A stretch of 52,114 nt of DNA from Phascolarctobacterium sp. (GTDB lineage Bacteria; Bacillota; Negativicutes; Acidaminococcales; Acidaminococcaceae), in assembly GCA_017457085.1 (NCBI GenBank), contig JAFTID010000017.1, positions 1 through 52,114 on the forward strand, written 5' to 3'. Below are positions 16,187-25,427 of the stretch, piece by piece (position 1 is the stretch's first letter; every line of letters starts with the position of its first letter). Made by a program: the position numbers and the translations under genes. The notes under the pieces are model-generated. The model saw only the letters and a list, made by a program, of their open reading frames with translations, was not told the DNA's origin and searched no databases.

Positions 16187-18805
16187 TTATTTGGATAAGT
16201 TTTTTCTCACTAAATCTACCAGCACCATGCTCAACGCAAAGGCTACTACAACGCCCCACTCCTCTAAATTAAGAGGTTCGGTTCGCAGAACGCGTCCGCC
16301 TACAAAAGTAAGAGCAACCTGAATGGCAATGATTAGAGCCATAACGTCAATGAAGCCTTTGTTAAGGCGTAAGTTTTCAAAAAGATTCACACCGCTTACA
16401 CGGACGTTGAAGCCATTAGCAACTGCCATAAAAATATAGGTACAGAAGAAGCCTGTATAAATGTAGATGTTGTTGGGGGCAGTGCGGAAAAGTTCTGCTA
16501 CGAAGCTGCTCTTGTAGAAGAAGATTGCAACCAAGGTCATATAGGCGCCACCTAAAATGATAGTGGTGAGCATTTTTTTATTGACGATGGACGCGCTTCT
16601 ATCCTTGGGCGTTTCCGCAAGATATTTTTCCAAAGCAGGCTCGCCACCAAAGGCGATGGCAGCCAGCGTATCCATGACAAGGTTAATCCAGAGGATTTGG
16701 GTAATTGTCAAAGGCTTATCAATGCCTACAAAGGGGGCAATGAAATTGATTGCTACTGCAGAAAAGTTAATGGTCAGTTGGAAAACGATAAACTTACAAA
16801 TGGAATTATAAATAGTTCGTCCGTAAAGGATTGCTTTCTTAATGCTGAGAAAGTTGTCGTCTAGAATGACAATGTCGCCAGCTTCCTTGGCAACTTCCGT
16901 GCCGCTACCCATGGCAAAACCGACGTCTGCTTTCTTGAGGGCAGGGGAGTCGTTGACACCGTCACCAGTCATACCTACGACTAAATTCATTTCTTGGGAA
17001 AGACGTACCAAGCGAGATTTATCCATGGGCAAAGCTCTCGCCACAACTCGCAGTTTGGGCAGGAGCAGTTTAACTTCGTCGTCACTTAATGCTCCCAGTT
17101 CGGAACTGGTCAGAACAATTTCTTCCGGGTGCTGCAGTAGATGAGCATCTTTAGCAATGGCAACAGCAGTTTCCTTACGGTCACCAGTAATCATTACCAC
17201 TTGAACGCCTGCATCTTGTACGGCAATGATAGCTTCAACTGCTTCTTGGCGTACTTCGTCACGAATGCCCAAAATACCAACTAAGGTCAGATTTTGAGAG
17301 GGAGTTTCATTTTCATTAAGAGGTTCTTCGTAGGAACACAGTGCCAGCATGCGGATAGCGCTACCTGCCAGTTCAAGCATTCTATCGTCAAGGCTTTGCT
17401 TCATTGCTTCTGTCAAAGGTTGGCGGTTGCCGTCCTTGTCCCAGTAATAGCGAGCCTGTTGCACTAATTTTTCAGGCGCACCTTTCACCAAGCAGTAACG
17501 GTCTGCGCCTTTTTGCACCAACGCCCAGGAAAATTTATTAGCGCTGTTAAAGGGAACAAAGTGCAGACGTTTGGCACCTTGCTCTGCACGATAGGTACCA
17601 ATATATTTGCTCAAGGCAGCTTCCGTCATGTTGCCACCAACAATTTTGCCGTCGGTAACGGTAGCAGAAGTGTTTATTACTACGTTTTGATAAGTAAGCT
17701 CCTTGATTTTCTCAGGAAGCTCTGCAAAATTTAAGAATTCATCTTTGGCACCGGTAATGAAGCGTACAACTTCCAACTTACCCTTGGTAATGGTACCGGT
17801 TTTATCCGTAAAGAGGATGTTCAAGCTGCCTGCGGTTTCGATGCCAACAAGCTTACGAACTAAAACATTATCGTTAAGCATCTTACGCATATTTAATGAA
17901 GAAACAATGGCAATCATCAAGGGCAAGCCTTCCGGTACAGCCATAACGATAATTATGATGCCAAGGATTATTGCTTGGACTAAATCTGCCAAAAGAGTAG
18001 GGGTGTTGCTAAGATAAGCAGAAGCACTGGGCGCCTCTAAAAGCTTTTGCGCCATAACTGCGACGGAAATAAACACGCCACCTGCGTAGCCAAACTTACT
18101 AATGCTTTTTGCCAAGCCTTTTAGTTTTAGCTTCAACGGGCTGTCGCGTTCGTCGTCCTTTAATTCTTGGGTAAGCTTGCCATAAACAGAGTCGTCGCCA
18201 ATTTTGACAGCTTCCATAATGCCGGTGCCTTCAACTACAACGCTACCACGGAACAATCTGTACTTGTCTAAAAAATCTATGTTGTCATCGTTCCAGGTGT
18301 AATCAGCAGGAGCGATAAGCTTGTGAGCTTCTTCACTTTCGCCGTTGAGGGCAGCTTGGTCAAGCTTAACATCGCCTTCAAGCAGGATACCGTCCACGGG
18401 AATTTTGTCCCCTGCTTCTAAAATGACTGCATCGCCTACGACAATATCGTCAATGTGAATTTCTACAGGCTCGCCGTCACGCCAAACCTTGCAACGAATA
18501 CGGCTAGCTTCTTCCTGTAATTTTTGAAAGGCGTTTTCATTGCTGTATTCGGAATAGGTAGAAACCAGGGTTGCCAAAAGAATGGCGATAAAAATACCGC
18601 AGGTTTCAATCCAGTCACCGTGTCCCATAAATACGAAGACAATGTTTACCAGCAGGGCAAAAATTAAAATTCTAATGATGGGGTCTTTGAAATTATCAAG
18701 CAGTTTGTCAAGAAAGGTGTCCCTTGGTGGTTGAGACAGGGCGTTGTTGCCATGCCTTGCCAGAGATTCTGCTACCTGCTGAGAATTTAAACCATACTTC
18801 TTCAT
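16187..18805 (-). CDS. Calcium-translocating P-type ATPase, PMCA-like (P2B)
   Basis: The 872-residue ion pump has the cation-ATPase N-terminal domain, an actuator with the LNGESEEAHK loop, the PEGLP motif in a central membrane span, phosphorylation site D334 in DKTGT, and the hinge TGDGVND at about 613-619. C-terminal membrane spans follow. This order and length fit P2-type Ca2+ exporters of bacteria and plasma membranes; a role in Ca2+ (or Mn2+) efflux is family inference. The frame is open 24 codons further upstream, but the ATG at 18805 follows GGAGG by 8 bases and gives the normal N terminus KKYGLN. Confidence 0.88.
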   Translation of the reverse strand: MKKYGLNSQQVAESLARHGNNALSQPPRDTFLDKLLDNFKDPIIRILIFALLVNIVFVFMGHGDWIETCGIFIAILLATLVSTYSEYSNENAFQKLQEEASRIRCKVWRDGEPVEIHIDDIVVGDAVILEAGDKIPVDGILLEGDVKLDQAALNGESEEAHKLIAPADYTWNDDNIDFLDKYRLFRGSVVVEGTGIMEAVKIGDDSVYGKLTQELKDDERDSPLKLKLKGLAKSISKFGYAGGVFISVAVMAQKLLEAPSASAYLSNTPTLLADLVQAIILGIIIIVMAVPEGLPLMIAIVSSLNMRKMLNDNVLVRKLVGIETAGSLNILFTDKTGTITKGKLEVVRFITGAKDEFLNFAELPEKIKELTYQNVVINTSATVTDGKIVGGNMTEAALSKYIGTYRAEQGAKRLHFVPFNSANKFSWALVQKGADRYCLVKGAPEKLVQQARYYWDKDGNRQPLTEAMKQSLDDRMLELAGSAIRMLALCSYEEPLNENETPSQNLTLVGILGIRDEVRQEAVEAIIAVQDAGVQVVMITGDRKETAVAIAKDAHLLQHPEEIVLTSSELGALSDDEVKLLLPKLRVVARALPMDKSRLVRLSQEMNLVVGMTGDGVNDSPALKKADVGFAMGSGTEVAKEAGDIVILDDNFLSIKKAILYGRTIYNSICKFIVFQLTINFSAVAINFIAPFVGIDKPLTITQILWINLVMDTLAAIAFGGEPALEKYLAETPKDRSASIVNKKMLTTIILGGAYMTLVAIFFYKSSFVAELFRTAPNNIYIYTGFFCTYIFMAVANGFNVRVSGVNLFENLRLNKGFIDVMALIIAIQVALTFVGGRVLRTEPLNLEEWGVVVAFALSMVLVDLVRKNLSK

Positions 18806-18867
18806 AAACTGTTCCTCCAAAATATTTTGAAATTTATTAATTAGTTTCTTTATGCTTAAAATATAAG

Positions 18868-18898
18868 AAAGCTGCATAGCAACACGCTACACAGCTTT
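18868..18898 (-). promoter_or_regulatory. Leader hairpin before the P-type ATPase gene
   Basis: AAAGCTG and GCTA pair with ATAGC and CAGCTTT to give a 30-base hairpin about 65 bases upstream of the ATPase start. On the minus strand it is followed by a weak T-rich run, so it may be an attenuator or simply a structured leader. I do not recognise a known metal riboswitch in it. Confidence 0.4.
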
Positions 18899-19058
18899 CG
18901 CATTATTATTTTTAGGGGATAGTGGGTGGAATTTTGCTTCCTTACAAATTCATATCTGTTACTAGGGTTATTATAACTTAATCTAAAAATTTTTTCTGCA
19001 TGTTTTTACAAAGTTTACCAAATCTTAACAAATTTGAGAAAGTTGTAACAAATAAAAA

Positions 19059-19085
19059 TCCCAAAGCTGAAACTCAGCTCTGGGA
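19059..19085 (-). terminator. Terminator of tRNA-Gly
   Basis: TCCCA..GCTGA pairs with TCAGC..TGGGA around a 3-base loop, followed on the minus strand by a T-run, 12 bases past the tRNA 3' end. Confidence 0.85.
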
Positions 19086-19096
19086 CAAGATTTTTA

Positions 19097-19170
19097 TGGA
19101 GCGGATGACGGGGATCGAACCCGCGTCACTGGTTTGGGAAACCAGTGCTCTACCATTGAGCTACACCCGC
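19097..19170 (-). tRNA. tRNA-Gly (anticodon CCC)
   Basis: The minus strand folds as a full cloverleaf. The acceptor stem GCGGGTG/CATCCGC has one G-T pair, the D arm GCTC/GAGC encloses AATGGTA, and the anticodon stem CTGGT/ACCAG holds loop TTCCCAA (anticodon bases at 19136-19138). The T loop is TTCGATC. The 3' CCA is encoded (19097-19099). The CCC anticodon reads GGG codons. Confidence 0.96.
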
Positions 19171-19324
19171 AGGATGAAGTTGTTGTAGTTTTATCTACAG
19201 GAGTTATTATACACCTGTGGTTTTGTATTGGCAAGCTAAGTGAGGGTGGCAAATATTTTTTGACAGTTGCCCTCCTTTGTCCTATCATATAAGTTAAGAG
19301 ATTTAAGCGAAGGGTAGAGTGACC

Positions 19325-19960
19325 ATGGAACAAGAACTTGTAATTAAAAAGGCTACTTATATAAATGATAGATGCTACATTCCTTTGACGGTGCTTTCTG
19401 CAAATCAACAGCAAAAATATATTGACCTGCTGGTTGAAAAGGATGCTGCTTATGCCAACAAGGAAATGGCTGGCAAATTAATTAATGAATATTTGCCGTC
19501 TGTAGAAAATATTTTGAAGATGCTTACTTCCATGGAGGAAGAAGCTACCCAATTTACGGGGGAGCTGGAAAAATTATATAAAGCTGCCTTGAAGCTTGCA
19601 TATATTTTGCGAGTACGCTTCGGCACCTTGCTGGACTTTATCGCTGGTGAAGAAGATGATGAAGCAAAGGTTAACGCTCTTTTAGGACAAACCTTCTACG
19701 ATTTCCACAATACCGTTTTAGAATTCAACCATCTGTACAGCTTGCTCGCTAAAGGCGAAGGAACCTACAACCTGAATTTGGAAAGTGTTCCCTTAATTCA
19801 AAACGGTATGACCTATTGGGAAATCTCCGACGTTTTGCGCATGCCTTGTAGCGTGAACAAGGGCGACACTTATTACTGGACAAGCGACGAGGAAAACTTA
19901 ACTCTTGTGGTAACCTTTGACAACGAGGGCGAAGCTAGCCACGTACACGTAAATGAATAA
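19325..19960 (+). CDS. Hypothetical protein, helical N-terminal half
   Basis: I do not recognise this 211-residue protein. It is acidic, with a mostly helical middle (residues about 45-150, with repeated leucines and KLAYILRVRFGTLLDFI) and a C-terminal region with aromatic YWEISDVL and TYYWTSDEENLTLVV strands. There is no signal peptide or membrane span. A GTG two codons upstream (19319) is an alternative start, but AGGG at 19311-19314 is better spaced for the ATG. It is transcribed alone, starting 155 bases from the divergently read tRNA, and has a strong terminator. Confidence 0.7.
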   Translation: MEQELVIKKATYINDRCYIPLTVLSANQQQKYIDLLVEKDAAYANKEMAGKLINEYLPSVENILKMLTSMEEEATQFTGELEKLYKAALKLAYILRVRFGTLLDFIAGEEDDEAKVNALLGQTFYDFHNTVLEFNHLYSLLAKGEGTYNLNLESVPLIQNGMTYWEISDVLRMPCSVNKGDTYYWTSDEENLTLVVTFDNEGEASHVHVNE

Positions 19961-19972
19961 ACTCTAAAAGAT

Positions 19973-20020
19973 AAAGCACTAGCTTTTCAAGAAAATTACT
20001 TGAAAGGTTAGTGCTTTTTT
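19973..20020. terminator. Terminator between converging genes
   Basis: AAAGCACTA followed by CTTTTCAAG pairs with CTTGAAAG and TAGTGCTTT, with T residues on the plus side. It serves the hypothetical gene ending at 19960 and may also serve the minus-strand OpuA ATPase gene. Confidence 0.85.
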
Positions 20021-20028
20021 ATGTGATA

Positions 20029-21234
20029 TTAACTATTTAATACAAAGGAAGAAAGTACAGAAGCTTTAGTTACGATACCGCAGAACACTCCGTCCTTATC
20101 GACAACGGGCAGGGGGAAAGGAGTATCTGCAGAAAGCTGGGTAATATTGGCAACGGAAGCGTTAAGGTCTTCAATAATGGGAACGTCAGTTATGAGAACA
20201 TCATCAACTGTAGCCTTGCCTGATTGAATACGCAACGCCCCGTCCAAAGTGATGATGCCCACAAAATGCATGTGCTCATTTACGACGTAAGCACTGGAAA
20301 CGCCACAGTTGCGCATATTACGGAGGGCGACTGCGGCACCGTCACCTCTACGCACCATACAGGTCGGCGTACTCATAACATTGCGCACGCTCAACACTTT
20401 ACTGGAATTTACCGTGTTGATGAAGTTTTGTACGTATCCGTCAGCAGGATTGGTCAGCATTTCTTCGGGAGTTGCAATTTGTACCATACGTCCGTCACGT
20501 AAAATGCCAACGTGGGTGCCAAGACGGAAGGCTTCATTAATATCGTGGGTGATAAAGATAATGGTCTTACCCATTTTTTCCTGGATACGTATAAGTTCAA
20601 ACTGCAGGTCATTTTTAACTAAGGGGTCAAGGGCGGAGAAGGCTTCGTCCATTAAAAGAATGTCCGGGTCATTGGTCAGAGCACGGGCGATACCAACACG
20701 TTGCTTCATGCCACCACTAAGTTCGCTAATTTTTTTGCTTTCCCAGCCTTCAAGGCCAACCATGGCGAGCATCTCTAAGGCTTTTTCAGTACGTTCCTTC
20801 AAAGGAACGCCACGAATTTCTAAACCGTAGTAAGTATTTTCTAAAACGTTGCGGTTATCCATCAAGCCAAAGTGCTGGAAAACCATGGCAGTTTTAGTAC
20901 GTCTAAATTCTTGCAGCTGCTTGGAATTATATTGGGTAATGTCTTCGCCTTCAAAAAGAACTTTGCCGTAGGTTGGTTCGTGGAGCATATTTAGGCAACG
21001 GATAAGTGTGGACTTGCCACTACCGGAAAGACCAATAAGCACGAAGGTTTCACCCTTTTGTACTTCAAAGCTGATATCTGCCAAGCCAGCAGTTATTCCT
21101 GTAGATTGCAGCACTTCAAAACGACCTTGTCCTGCTTGCAAAAGCTCCATTGCTTCTTCAACATTTTGGGAGGCTTCCAAAGGTACGAACAGCTTATAAA
21201 GATTTTCAACTTTTAAAATAGGTTGTCCTGTCAT
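20029..21234 (-). CDS. Glycine betaine/proline ABC importer ATPase (OpuAA/ProV type) with CBS domains
   Basis: The 401-residue ATPase has Walker A GLSGSGKST at 68-76, signature LSGGMKQR at 172-179 and Walker B ILLMDEAFSALDP near 195. The C-terminal 115 residues hold a pair of CBS domains (VRNVMSTPTCMVRRGDG, then a VDDVLITDVPIIED segment), which in OpuA sense ionic strength. Osmoprotectant uptake under salt stress is the family role. ATG at 21234 lies inside the 3' end of the binding-protein/permease gene, with GGAGG 6 bases upstream, so the two are co-translated in one operon. Confidence 0.92.
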   Translation of the reverse strand: MTGQPILKVENLYKLFVPLEASQNVEEAMELLQAGQGRFEVLQSTGITAGLADISFEVQKGETFVLIGLSGSGKSTLIRCLNMLHEPTYGKVLFEGEDITQYNSKQLQEFRRTKTAMVFQHFGLMDNRNVLENTYYGLEIRGVPLKERTEKALEMLAMVGLEGWESKKISELSGGMKQRVGIARALTNDPDILLMDEAFSALDPLVKNDLQFELIRIQEKMGKTIIFITHDINEAFRLGTHVGILRDGRMVQIATPEEMLTNPADGYVQNFINTVNSSKVLSVRNVMSTPTCMVRRGDGAAVALRNMRNCGVSSAYVVNEHMHFVGIITLDGALRIQSGKATVDDVLITDVPIIEDLNASVANITQLSADTPFPLPVVDKDGVFCGIVTKASVLSSFVLNS

Positions 21235-23092
21235 TGTAGTCCTCCTTTTTACGGGCCAAGCTTTGGGTAAGTCTGTCTATGATAATGGCGATAATAACAA
21301 TGGAGATGCCTGCGATTAAACCACGTCCAGATTCAGTACGGTTGATGGCAATAAGTACTTCCATACCAAGACCATTAGCACCAATCATTGCGCAGGTAAC
21401 TACCATGGCAACAGCCATCATCATGGTTTGGTTTACGCCAGTCATAATTGTAGGCATGGCTTGGGGAATTTGTACCTTGAACAAGGTTTGCCAACGGGAA
21501 GCACCAAAGGCGAGGGAAGCTTCAACAATTTCTTCGTCTACCTGTTGGATGCCATGGCTTGTCAAACGAATGACAGGAACCACTGCGTAAACTACAGTTG
21601 CCAAAACTGCAGGAACCTTGCCGGGACCAAGGAGCATTACAGCAGGAATCATATATACGAAAGTTGGCATAGTTTGCATTGCATCAAGGAAGGGGCGTAA
21701 TAATTTATTCGCCAGCTTGCTGGTAGAAACAAGCACGCCAATGGGCAAGCCTATAAATAGGGAAATTGCCACGGCGGCGATGACTACGGCAAGAGTTTCG
21801 TTCATCATATTCCAATAGCCAAAGATGCCAATCAAGAATAAACCTAAGCCATAAAGAATACCATTGCTTAATTTTTGGGTAAGCTTTTTCCCTGCGAAGA
21901 CTGTCATTAAAATTGTAAGCCACCAAGGAATAAGATTTAAGAGGGCTTCAATGGAGCTAATGCACCAGCTAAGGAAATCTTTAATCGTATTGAAAAAGTT
22001 TGCGTATTTAGCGTTGATGTATTTAACGAAGTTGTCAATGGGACCAGTAAAATCTAAGCGCCAATCAGGGAAGTGCAGGAACCAGTTGCTAACTTCTGCT
22101 TGCTTGTTGCTTAAGGATTCTTGTACCAGGTCTGCCTTTTCAGGAGAAAGCCATTGCATTAAAAGCTCCGGGTGATTTTGCAGGAACCATTTGGCAGTGG
22201 TGTGGTAATCTGCTTTAGTATCAGCAATGTAAGCTAAAGCTTCTGCTGTCAGCGCGCTAGAGGTTCTGTATTTTTTGAGGAAGGCTGCAAATTCTGGAGA
22301 TTTTTCCAAAAGTTGCACATTAGCAATTACGCAGACAGGTACGCCACGAGCTTCTGTCAAGCCAGCGTTAAAGGCTTCGGGAGAATAGGGCGCATCTTCT
22401 AAAAGCACCATATCAAGCTTGCCACTTATCCAAGTTGGTTCATAGCAGTAGCCAACGATTGGTTCGCCCTTGGTGTAGGCAGCCATAAATGCGGTGAAAA
22501 GTGCTGCTTCACTGCCGCTACGGAAGTAAATGTAATTTTGGTTTAAGCCGTAAGCGACATACTTCTTGTGCATTACGGCATCAATACCCCAGCCAGGGAT
22601 GGCACCGTAAATACGACCTTTATCTTTATTTTCATCGTCTTTAAATAAATGAGGGTAACGTGCCAAATCACGGACAGTTTTTAAATCGGGAGCCATGGGG
22701 GCAATGTTGCGAGCTTTGTCTCCTTCAATAACGTAGCGAGGAACGTAGAAGCCTTGCTTGTCATCGTCAAAGTTGATGCCTAAATTAACAAGCTTGCCAG
22801 TTTTCATATCTGCTTCGAAAGTAGGAATGTTGTCTGTCCAAGCTTCCATGTTTACGTCAATGTCACCACGTACCAGTGCAGCTTGCACGATGGGGGTGGA
22901 ACCACTGATTGTTGAAAAATTTAGCTCAAAAGCAGTACGACCGATATATTCTGCTACAGCATTGTGAAACTTAACGCTATCCCAGCCTGCATCAGAAAGT
23001 ATGATGGTGGTTTTGTCTTCTTGCGCATTTACGATGGATGTGCAAAAAGTTGCGGTAATAAAAAGCAAAGAACAAATAAATTTAATAAACAA
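21206..23092 (-). CDS. Fused osmoprotectant-binding protein and permease (OpuA type)
   Basis: The 628-residue protein joins an N-terminal secreted binding domain (signal sequence ending near VNAQ; OpuAC-like domain with GWDSVKFHN, VNMEAWTD and GIPGWGIDA-like segments) to a C-terminal ProW-type permease with about six spans. The permease EAA motif is EEIVEASLAFGASRWQTL. Known fusions often carry permease first and binding domain second; here the binding domain comes first. I set the start at the TTG at 23092 because GGAGGTG lies 8 bases upstream; the longer TTG start at 23107 would place that site inside the coding region. It overlaps the ATPase gene by 29 bases. Confidence 0.85.
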   Translation of the reverse strand: MFIKFICSLLFITATFCTSIVNAQEDKTTIILSDAGWDSVKFHNAVAEYIGRTAFELNFSTISGSTPIVQAALVRGDIDVNMEAWTDNIPTFEADMKTGKLVNLGINFDDDKQGFYVPRYVIEGDKARNIAPMAPDLKTVRDLARYPHLFKDDENKDKGRIYGAIPGWGIDAVMHKKYVAYGLNQNYIYFRSGSEAALFTAFMAAYTKGEPIVGYCYEPTWISGKLDMVLLEDAPYSPEAFNAGLTEARGVPVCVIANVQLLEKSPEFAAFLKKYRTSSALTAEALAYIADTKADYHTTAKWFLQNHPELLMQWLSPEKADLVQESLSNKQAEVSNWFLHFPDWRLDFTGPIDNFVKYINAKYANFFNTIKDFLSWCISSIEALLNLIPWWLTILMTVFAGKKLTQKLSNGILYGLGLFLIGIFGYWNMMNETLAVVIAAVAISLFIGLPIGVLVSTSKLANKLLRPFLDAMQTMPTFVYMIPAVMLLGPGKVPAVLATVVYAVVPVIRLTSHGIQQVDEEIVEASLAFGASRWQTLFKVQIPQAMPTIMTGVNQTMMMAVAMVVTCAMIGANGLGMEVLIAINRTESGRGLIAGISIVIIAIIIDRLTQSLARKKEDYNDRTTYFKS

Positions 23093-23280
23093 GCAAAGCA
23101 CCTCCAAGAATTTTCTGACAAATTTACTTTATACAAATAATATCATATATATACATTTGGTGAGAGTGCGTGTGCAATATTTAAGCTATTGATTTTAAAA
23201 TAGGTGCTTTATGAAAGTAAAAAATCCGTATAAAAATAAATTTTTGCTTTTTGGGATAAGTTTTGTTAATGAAATAAAAT

Positions 23281-23318
23281 AGCACTATGAGAAAGCAGAA
23301 CGCTTCACTCATAGTGCT
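23281..23318 (-). terminator. Terminator of the alcohol dehydrogenase gene
   Basis: AGCACTATGAG (23281-23291) pairs perfectly with CTCATAGTGCT (23308-23318), 16 bases past the minus-strand stop at 23334; AT-rich sequence follows. Confidence 0.8.
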
Positions 23319-23333
23319 TTGAGTTTATTTTAG

Positions 23334-24392
23334 TTATTTGTCGAAAATTACTAAGGGCTTAATCAAGTCGGCAGGCTTATCCTTCATAAGCATTAAAGCT
23401 TTGTCTACACCTTCCCAACCATGGAAAACGTGGGTAATCATTTTTTCAGGATGGATTCTGCCAGAGGTGATTAAGCGTGCCAGTTTTTCAGAGCGGAGCC
23501 TACCTCCGGGCATCAAGCCACCGACAATGTGCTTGTGTCCCATGCCTGCGCCCCATTCTACGCGAGGGATTTTTACGAAGTCGCCTACGCCAAGATAGTT
23601 GACGTTACCAATTTTGCCACCGGGTTTCAGCATGCGGATTGCTTGATCGAAGGTATCAACGTCGCCGCCGGCGATGACAATCTTATCAACGGGACCACCG
23701 TTCAGTTTCATAATTTGTTCTACAATATCACCGTTACGGTAGTTAACGATGTGGGTTGCGCCATATTCCAGTGCAAGGTCTGCACAATCTTTGCGAGAAC
23801 CTACTGCGTAGATGTTCGCAGCGCCACGAATTGCCGCTGCTGCTACTGCCATTAAGCCTACGGGGCCAATGCCAATGATTGCCACATTGTCACCGAATTG
23901 GATATCTGCCAGTTCAACTCCGTGGAAACCGGTGGGAACCATATCGCTGAGCATACAAGCTGCACCTAAGTCCATGCCTTCAGGAAGATGTGCCAAGTTG
24001 CCATCCGCATCGTTAACGTGGAAGTATTCAGCGAAAACACCGTCCTTGAAGTTGGAGAACTTCCAACCAGAGAGCATGCCGCCGCTGTGCATTGCGTAAC
24101 CTTCTTGCGCTTCATGACTGTTCCAGTCCGGAGTGATGGCGGAGATGATGACCTTATCACCAGGTTTGAAGTCTTTTACCAGTTCGCCAACCTTTACGAC
24201 TTCGCCAACAGCTTCGTGACCTAAAATCATATCTTCTCTTTCACCGATGGCGCCTTCCCAAACAGTATGTACGTCGGAAGTACAGGGAGCGATGGCAAGC
24301 GGTTTGCAGATTGCATCGAGGGGACCGCATTCAGGAATATCTTTTTCTACCCAACCGGTAGAACCAATTTTTAACATTGCATAACCTTTCAT
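23334..24392 (-). CDS. NADP-dependent secondary alcohol dehydrogenase (TbADH-like)
   Basis: The 352-residue zinc enzyme aligns from end to end, from memory, with Thermoanaerobacter brockii secondary alcohol dehydrogenase. Catalytic zinc ligands C37, H59, E60 and D150 are all at the same numbers, and so are the NADP phosphate-binding residues G198, S199, R200 and Y218. It should interconvert secondary alcohols such as 2-propanol or 2-butanol with ketones, using NADP(H), in the cytosol. It stands alone with its own terminator. ATG at 24392 follows GGAGG. The identity of the physiological substrate is inference. Confidence 0.92.
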   Translation of the reverse strand: MKGYAMLKIGSTGWVEKDIPECGPLDAICKPLAIAPCTSDVHTVWEGAIGEREDMILGHEAVGEVVKVGELVKDFKPGDKVIISAITPDWNSHEAQEGYAMHSGGMLSGWKFSNFKDGVFAEYFHVNDADGNLAHLPEGMDLGAACMLSDMVPTGFHGVELADIQFGDNVAIIGIGPVGLMAVAAAAIRGAANIYAVGSRKDCADLALEYGATHIVNYRNGDIVEQIMKLNGGPVDKIVIAGGDVDTFDQAIRMLKPGGKIGNVNYLGVGDFVKIPRVEWGAGMGHKHIVGGLMPGGRLRSEKLARLITSGRIHPEKMITHVFHGWEGVDKALMLMKDKPADLIKPLVIFDK

Positions 24393-24662
24393 TATGTATG
24401 CCTCCTTTTAAAAGAACGTTATATTAATGTAAGAAATCTCTTTTTTCGCAACAAGTAGAAAATAAATTGCTTGGTTCTGTGGGAACTGCTTTGTCAAATT
24501 TAATTCATATCTTGTTACTAAGAGTTTAACATAATTGTTAAAGTTAGTTGTGTCTAATCGGTGTCCAAGCGGTGAAGAAAAGAAGATGATTGTAGGTTTA
24601 TTGTATTCAATGTAATTTTAAGATATAATCAAACTAAAGAAGATATGAAAGGAGGCAGCCTT

Positions 24663-24989
24663 ATGGAAAAACAAATGGTAGAAGAATTAGTAGATGGTTT
24701 CTTGAAAATTATTGATGAGCAACTGGTTAGTGTCATTCTTTATGGTTCTGTTGCAAGAGGTACTGCTTCCACGGAATCTGATATTGATGTGGCTTTACTT
24801 ATAAAAGGAAGCCTGAATGCAGAGGCAGAAGATAAGTTATCTGATTTTATCGTAGATATGAATTTGAAATATGATAAGGTGTTTTCAGTAATTGATATTG
24901 ATATTGATAACTATGAAAAATGGAAAGCAGTTACGCCTTTTTATAAAAATGTAAAACAAGAAGGGATAGTTTTATGGAAGGTAGCATAG
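24663..24989 (+). CDS. MNT-type nucleotidyltransferase antitoxin
   Basis: The 108-residue minimal nucleotidyltransferase has GSVARG at 28-33 and the metal-binding pair D40 and D42 in SDID. In MNT/HEPN pairs the nucleotidyltransferase acts as antitoxin, in studied cases by AMPylating the HEPN toxin. The ATG at 24663 lies 7 bases after GGAGG; an in-frame ATG at 24645 lies before that site. It overlaps the HEPN gene by 16 bases, as expected for a coupled two-gene module. Confidence 0.88.
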   Translation: MEKQMVEELVDGFLKIIDEQLVSVILYGSVARGTASTESDIDVALLIKGSLNAEAEDKLSDFIVDMNLKYDKVFSVIDIDIDNYEKWKAVTPFYKNVKQEGIVLWKVA

Positions 24990-25378
24990 TAGATTTATCT
25001 AAGTATCGTTATCAAAGTGCAGAAGAAGATTTAACTGCTTCTAAAACTTTACTTAATGCTGGGCAGTATAAGGCTTCGGTTAATCGTTCCTATTATGCAT
25101 TGTTCCATACGTTAAGAGCAGTTACTGCACTTGATGGCTTTGATTCTAGTAAACATTCTGGTATTATTGCTTTTTTCAACAGAACTTATGTAAAAGAAGG
25201 TGTGTTTGATAAAAGTCTATCTAAATTTATAGACTTATCCTTTAGATTGAGAGAGAAAGCAGATTATCAAGATTTTGTAGTGATTACCAAAGAGCAGGCA
25301 GAAGAACAATATAATAAAGCAGAACAGCTTATGCTTGTCGTGAAACCTTATTTAGAAAAACAATGGGAGAAAGAATAA
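24974..25378 (+). CDS. HEPN-domain toxin protein
   Basis: The 134-residue all-helical HEPN protein shows the RX4-6H RNase motif as R38 to H45 in NRSYYALFH. Family partners of MNT proteins are ribonuclease toxins that cut RNA or tRNA. The segment SSKHSGIIAFFNRTYVKEG is typical of the family. It is the second gene of the module and is followed by a strong terminator 5 bases later. Function as toxin is inference from the pair. Confidence 0.88.
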   Translation: MEGSIVDLSKYRYQSAEEDLTASKTLLNAGQYKASVNRSYYALFHTLRAVTALDGFDSSKHSGIIAFFNRTYVKEGVFDKSLSKFIDLSFRLREKADYQDFVVITKEQAEEQYNKAEQLMLVVKPYLEKQWEKE

Positions 25379-25382
25379 AAAC

Positions 25383-25423
25383 AAAACCCCTTACTCGACT
25401 AAAAATGTTAAGTAAGGGGTTTT
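25383..25423. terminator. Bidirectional terminator after the HEPN/MNT module
   Basis: AAAACCCCTTACT (25383-25395) pairs perfectly with AGTAAGGGGTTTT (25411-25423), between converging genes. Confidence 0.9.
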
Positions 25424-25427
25424 ACTA

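Noticed and set aside
18806-18990. Manganese (yybP-ykoY) riboswitch before the P-type ATPase
   Set aside because: Only one simple hairpin is seen; the conserved internal loops of that class are missing.
24645-24662. Earlier ATG as start of the MNT gene
   Set aside because: The GGAGG site lies after this ATG and is well spaced for the ATG at 24663.
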